6,030 nt of DNA, taken from NCBI GenBank assembly GCA_016184445.1, contig JACPCT010000410.1:1-6030 (forward strand). The letters run 5' to 3'. The translations under genes were made by a program, and so were the position numbers. Origin of the DNA: Candidatus Tectimicrobiota bacterium (GTDB lineage Bacteria > UBA8248). Below the pieces are notes generated by a model. The model was not told the origin of the DNA. It saw nothing but the letters and a program-made list of their open reading frames with translations, and made no database searches. This document shows positions 4,734 through 6,030 of the stretch, in pieces; positions within the stretch are counted from its first letter, which is position 1; each line of letters begins with the position of its first letter.

Positions 4734-5750
4734 TTACCGTATGTGGGCAACCCCTTCCTTTTTCGCCGCCTCGCTCCGGCCCCGGCCGTCCACCTCGAAG
4801 CCCAGGTCCTTGATCATGCGGTGGGCCTCGGCGGCGCCCTGGCCGGGGGTGGTGAGGTAGCCCTCGACGAAGATGGAGTTGGCCGGGTAGAGGGCGAGGG
4901 GCTGGAGGCCGCGGAGTTGGACCTCCCTGCCCCCGGCCACCCGGATCTCCGAGGCGGGGTTGTAGAAGCGCATCAGGCACAGCAGCCGCAGGCAGCGCCG
5001 GGGGCCCAGGTGGGCGAGCCGCTCCAGCGGGGTGCCCGGGATGGGGTGGAGGAAGTTGACGGGGACGGACTCGGGTGCGAGCTCGCGGAGGGCCTCGCAG
5101 ACGTCAAGGATGTCTCCCTCCCCTTCCCCCTGGCCGAAGATCACGCCGGAGCAGAGCTCCAGCCCGGCCGAGCGGCCGGCGGCAAGGGTCTCCAGCCGGT
5201 CGGTGTAGGTGTGGGTGGAGCAGATGCGCCCGTAAAAGCCCTCGCTCGTGTTGAGGTTGTGGTTTAGCCGCTCCACTCCCGCCGCCTTCAGGCGCCGGGC
5301 TTTGGCCCCGTCCAGGAGGCCCAGGGAACAGCAGATGGAGAGGCCGTGCCGGGCCCTGATGAGGCCCACGGCCGCGCAGAGGCGGTCGATCTCATGGTCG
5401 GCCGGCCCCCGGCCGCTCATGACGATGCAGTAGCGGCGGGAGCCCGCCTCGGCCGCCCGGGCCGCGCCTTGGAGAAGCGCCTCCTCGTCCACCAGGCCGT
5501 AGCGGGGGACTGCGGCCTCCGAGACCGCCGACTGGGAGCAGTAGGCGCAGTCCTCGGGGCAGAGGCCGCTCTTCGCGTTGATGAGGTAGTGGATCTGGAC
5601 GGCCTTGCCCCAGTGGCGGCGCCGGACCCGGAAGGCGGCGTCGAGGAGGGCGAGCAGATCCTCCTCGGGCGAGGCCAGGACGGCCCTCCCCTCCTCCCGG
5701 GCGATGCGCCCGCCCGCGAGCACCCGGTCCGCCAGCTCCTGGTAGTTCAT
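4734..5750 (-). CDS. bioB: biotin synthase
   Basis: BioB is a cytoplasmic radical-SAM enzyme that inserts sulfur into dethiobiotin to make biotin, the last step of the pathway. The product is 338 residues, a normal full length. The SAM-binding [4Fe-4S] motif is CPEDCAYC (Cys64, Cys68, Cys71). Ligands expected for the second, sulfur-donating [2Fe-2S] cluster are present: Cys108 in RYCIVMSGRGP, Cys140 in ICCSLGLL, Cys200 in LELCSGVIFGQGE and Arg270 in IRVAGGRE. Other hallmarks are ERLNHNLNTS, THTYTDRLET, VNFLHPIPGTPLE and NSIFVEGYLTTPGQ. The SGRGP and CSLGLL forms are closer to the B. subtilis-type than the E. coli-type enzyme. The start ATG has GGGAAGG close upstream. No other bio gene and no BirA-type operator is visible here. 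It leads a probable two-gene unit with the small membrane protein and diverges from the FAD-oxidase fragment. Confidence 0.95.
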   Translation of the reverse strand: MNYQELADRVLAGGRIAREEGRAVLASPEEDLLALLDAAFRVRRRHWGKAVQIHYLINAKSGLCPEDCAYCSQSAVSEAAVPRYGLVDEEALLQGAARAAEAGSRRYCIVMSGRGPADHEIDRLCAAVGLIRARHGLSICCSLGLLDGAKARRLKAAGVERLNHNLNTSEGFYGRICSTHTYTDRLETLAAGRSAGLELCSGVIFGQGEGEGDILDVCEALRELAPESVPVNFLHPIPGTPLERLAHLGPRRCLRLLCLMRFYNPASEIRVAGGREVQLRGLQPLALYPANSIFVEGYLTTPGQGAAEAHRMIKDLGFEVDGRGRSEAAKKEGVAHIR

Positions 5751-5775
5751 CCGCCCTTCCCTCGCGCGCAGGCCT

Positions 5776-5787
5776 GTCCCCAGGGAC
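5776..5787. promoter_or_regulatory. short inverted repeat upstream of bioB
   Basis: GTCCC-CA-GGGAC is a perfect five-base dyad 25 bases upstream of the bioB ATG, where it would fall in the leader or promoter. It does not resemble the BirA operator. It could be an operator, a leader hairpin or chance. Confidence 0.2.
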
Positions 5788-5962
5788 GCCCATCACCATA
5801 CGTGGGGGGGCTCTCCCTGGCAACACGGGCGCGGGATTTCTCCATAGGGAGGGGGATGAATGTGGTTTGCCGCCGGGCTGGTCCTGTGATTCCATGGGGC
5901 CTGGAAACGGCCATCCGGTGCCGCCTCCCGGCGCCCCGCTTCAGCCCATCGAAAGGAAGGCC

Positions 5963-6030
5963 ATGCAAGGCTAGGAAAACCTCCGCGCCGAGCTGGAGGA
6001 CGCCCTCGAAGGGGAGGTCCGCTTCGACCC
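5963..6030 (+). pseudogene. N terminus of a probable FAD-linked (GlcD-like) oxidase with TAG as fourth codon; cut by window edge
   Basis: From ATG 5963, preceded by AAAGGAAGG, the frame reads Met-Gln-Gly-stop and then ENLRAELEDALEGEVRFDP to the window edge. LRxxLexaLeGEVRFDP at the extreme N terminus is typical of FAD-binding oxidases of the GlcD/D-lactate dehydrogenase type, where it is normally followed by a TR-x-YATDAS motif that lies outside this window. No ATG, GTG or TTG occurs in frame between the TAG (5972-5974) and the edge. Either the gene is broken at codon four, a base is miscalled, or translation starts at an unusual codon such as CTG 5993, which has no good ribosome binding site. 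The family call rests on about 17 residues. The gene diverges from bioB across roughly 210 bases. Confidence 0.45.

Noticed and set aside
4696..4980. N-terminal extension of the small membrane protein to 171 residues
   Set aside because: The added residues overlap bioB in another frame and are Pro/Gly/Arg-rich; the ATG at 4695 with AAGGGG is a natural start.
5747..5968. Minus-strand ORF of 73 codons upstream of bioB
   Set aside because: Composition is that of random GC-rich sequence, with no motif and no ribosome binding site; the divergent promoter region is a better explanation.

Overview
The window is GC-rich bacterial DNA with strong G/C preference at third codon positions and Shine-Dalgarno-led starts. 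Nothing in it fixes the taxon. The B. subtilis-style biotin synthase, the paired small VOC proteins and a GTAGGGGCG...CGCCCCTAC palindrome of a kind I associate with uncultured high-GC lineages suggest an uncultured proteobacterial, Tectomicrobia-like or NC10/Rokubacteria-like organism. That is a weak inference.

Layout. Positions 1-546 (+) hold the C-terminal part of a TPR protein. Converging on it from the minus strand is a compact run of three small genes of unknown function: an exported 95-residue protein (1551-1264), a 99-residue protein with a very good ribosome binding site (1192-893), and a small membrane protein (889-497) whose end overlaps the TPR gene. About 720 bases without a gene follow (1552-2276). 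They hold an AT-rich promoter-like island, an orphan rho-independent terminator, a 28-base near-palindrome and two clusters of a 10-base tandem repeat. Next comes a minus-strand pair of VOC (glyoxalase/dioxygenase fold) genes: an intact one (3166-2711), then a damaged copy (2701-2304) ending in a terminator. A 316-base divergent promoter region separates these from a plus-strand rtcB RNA-ligase gene (3483-4435). That gene has lost the segment carrying the catalytic histidine and changes frame at the same point. Converging on rtcB is a minus-strand pair, biotin synthase bioB (5750-4734) followed by a 76-residue single-pass membrane protein (4695-4465). At the right edge a plus-strand gene begins that resembles the N terminus of FAD-linked (GlcD-like) oxidases, but its apparent fourth codon is TAG.

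The main result is that three genes in 6 kb (second VOC gene, rtcB, FAD oxidase) look broken, two of them by the same type of event: an internal deletion that also shifts frame. Either this genome, or this region, is accumulating pseudogenes, or the assembly dropped short GC-rich segments. Sequence alone cannot decide. I see no CRISPR array, transposase, integrase, toxin-antitoxin pair, rRNA or tRNA, and no convincing sign of a new multi-gene system. The three-gene cluster of small proteins is the least explained coding region.
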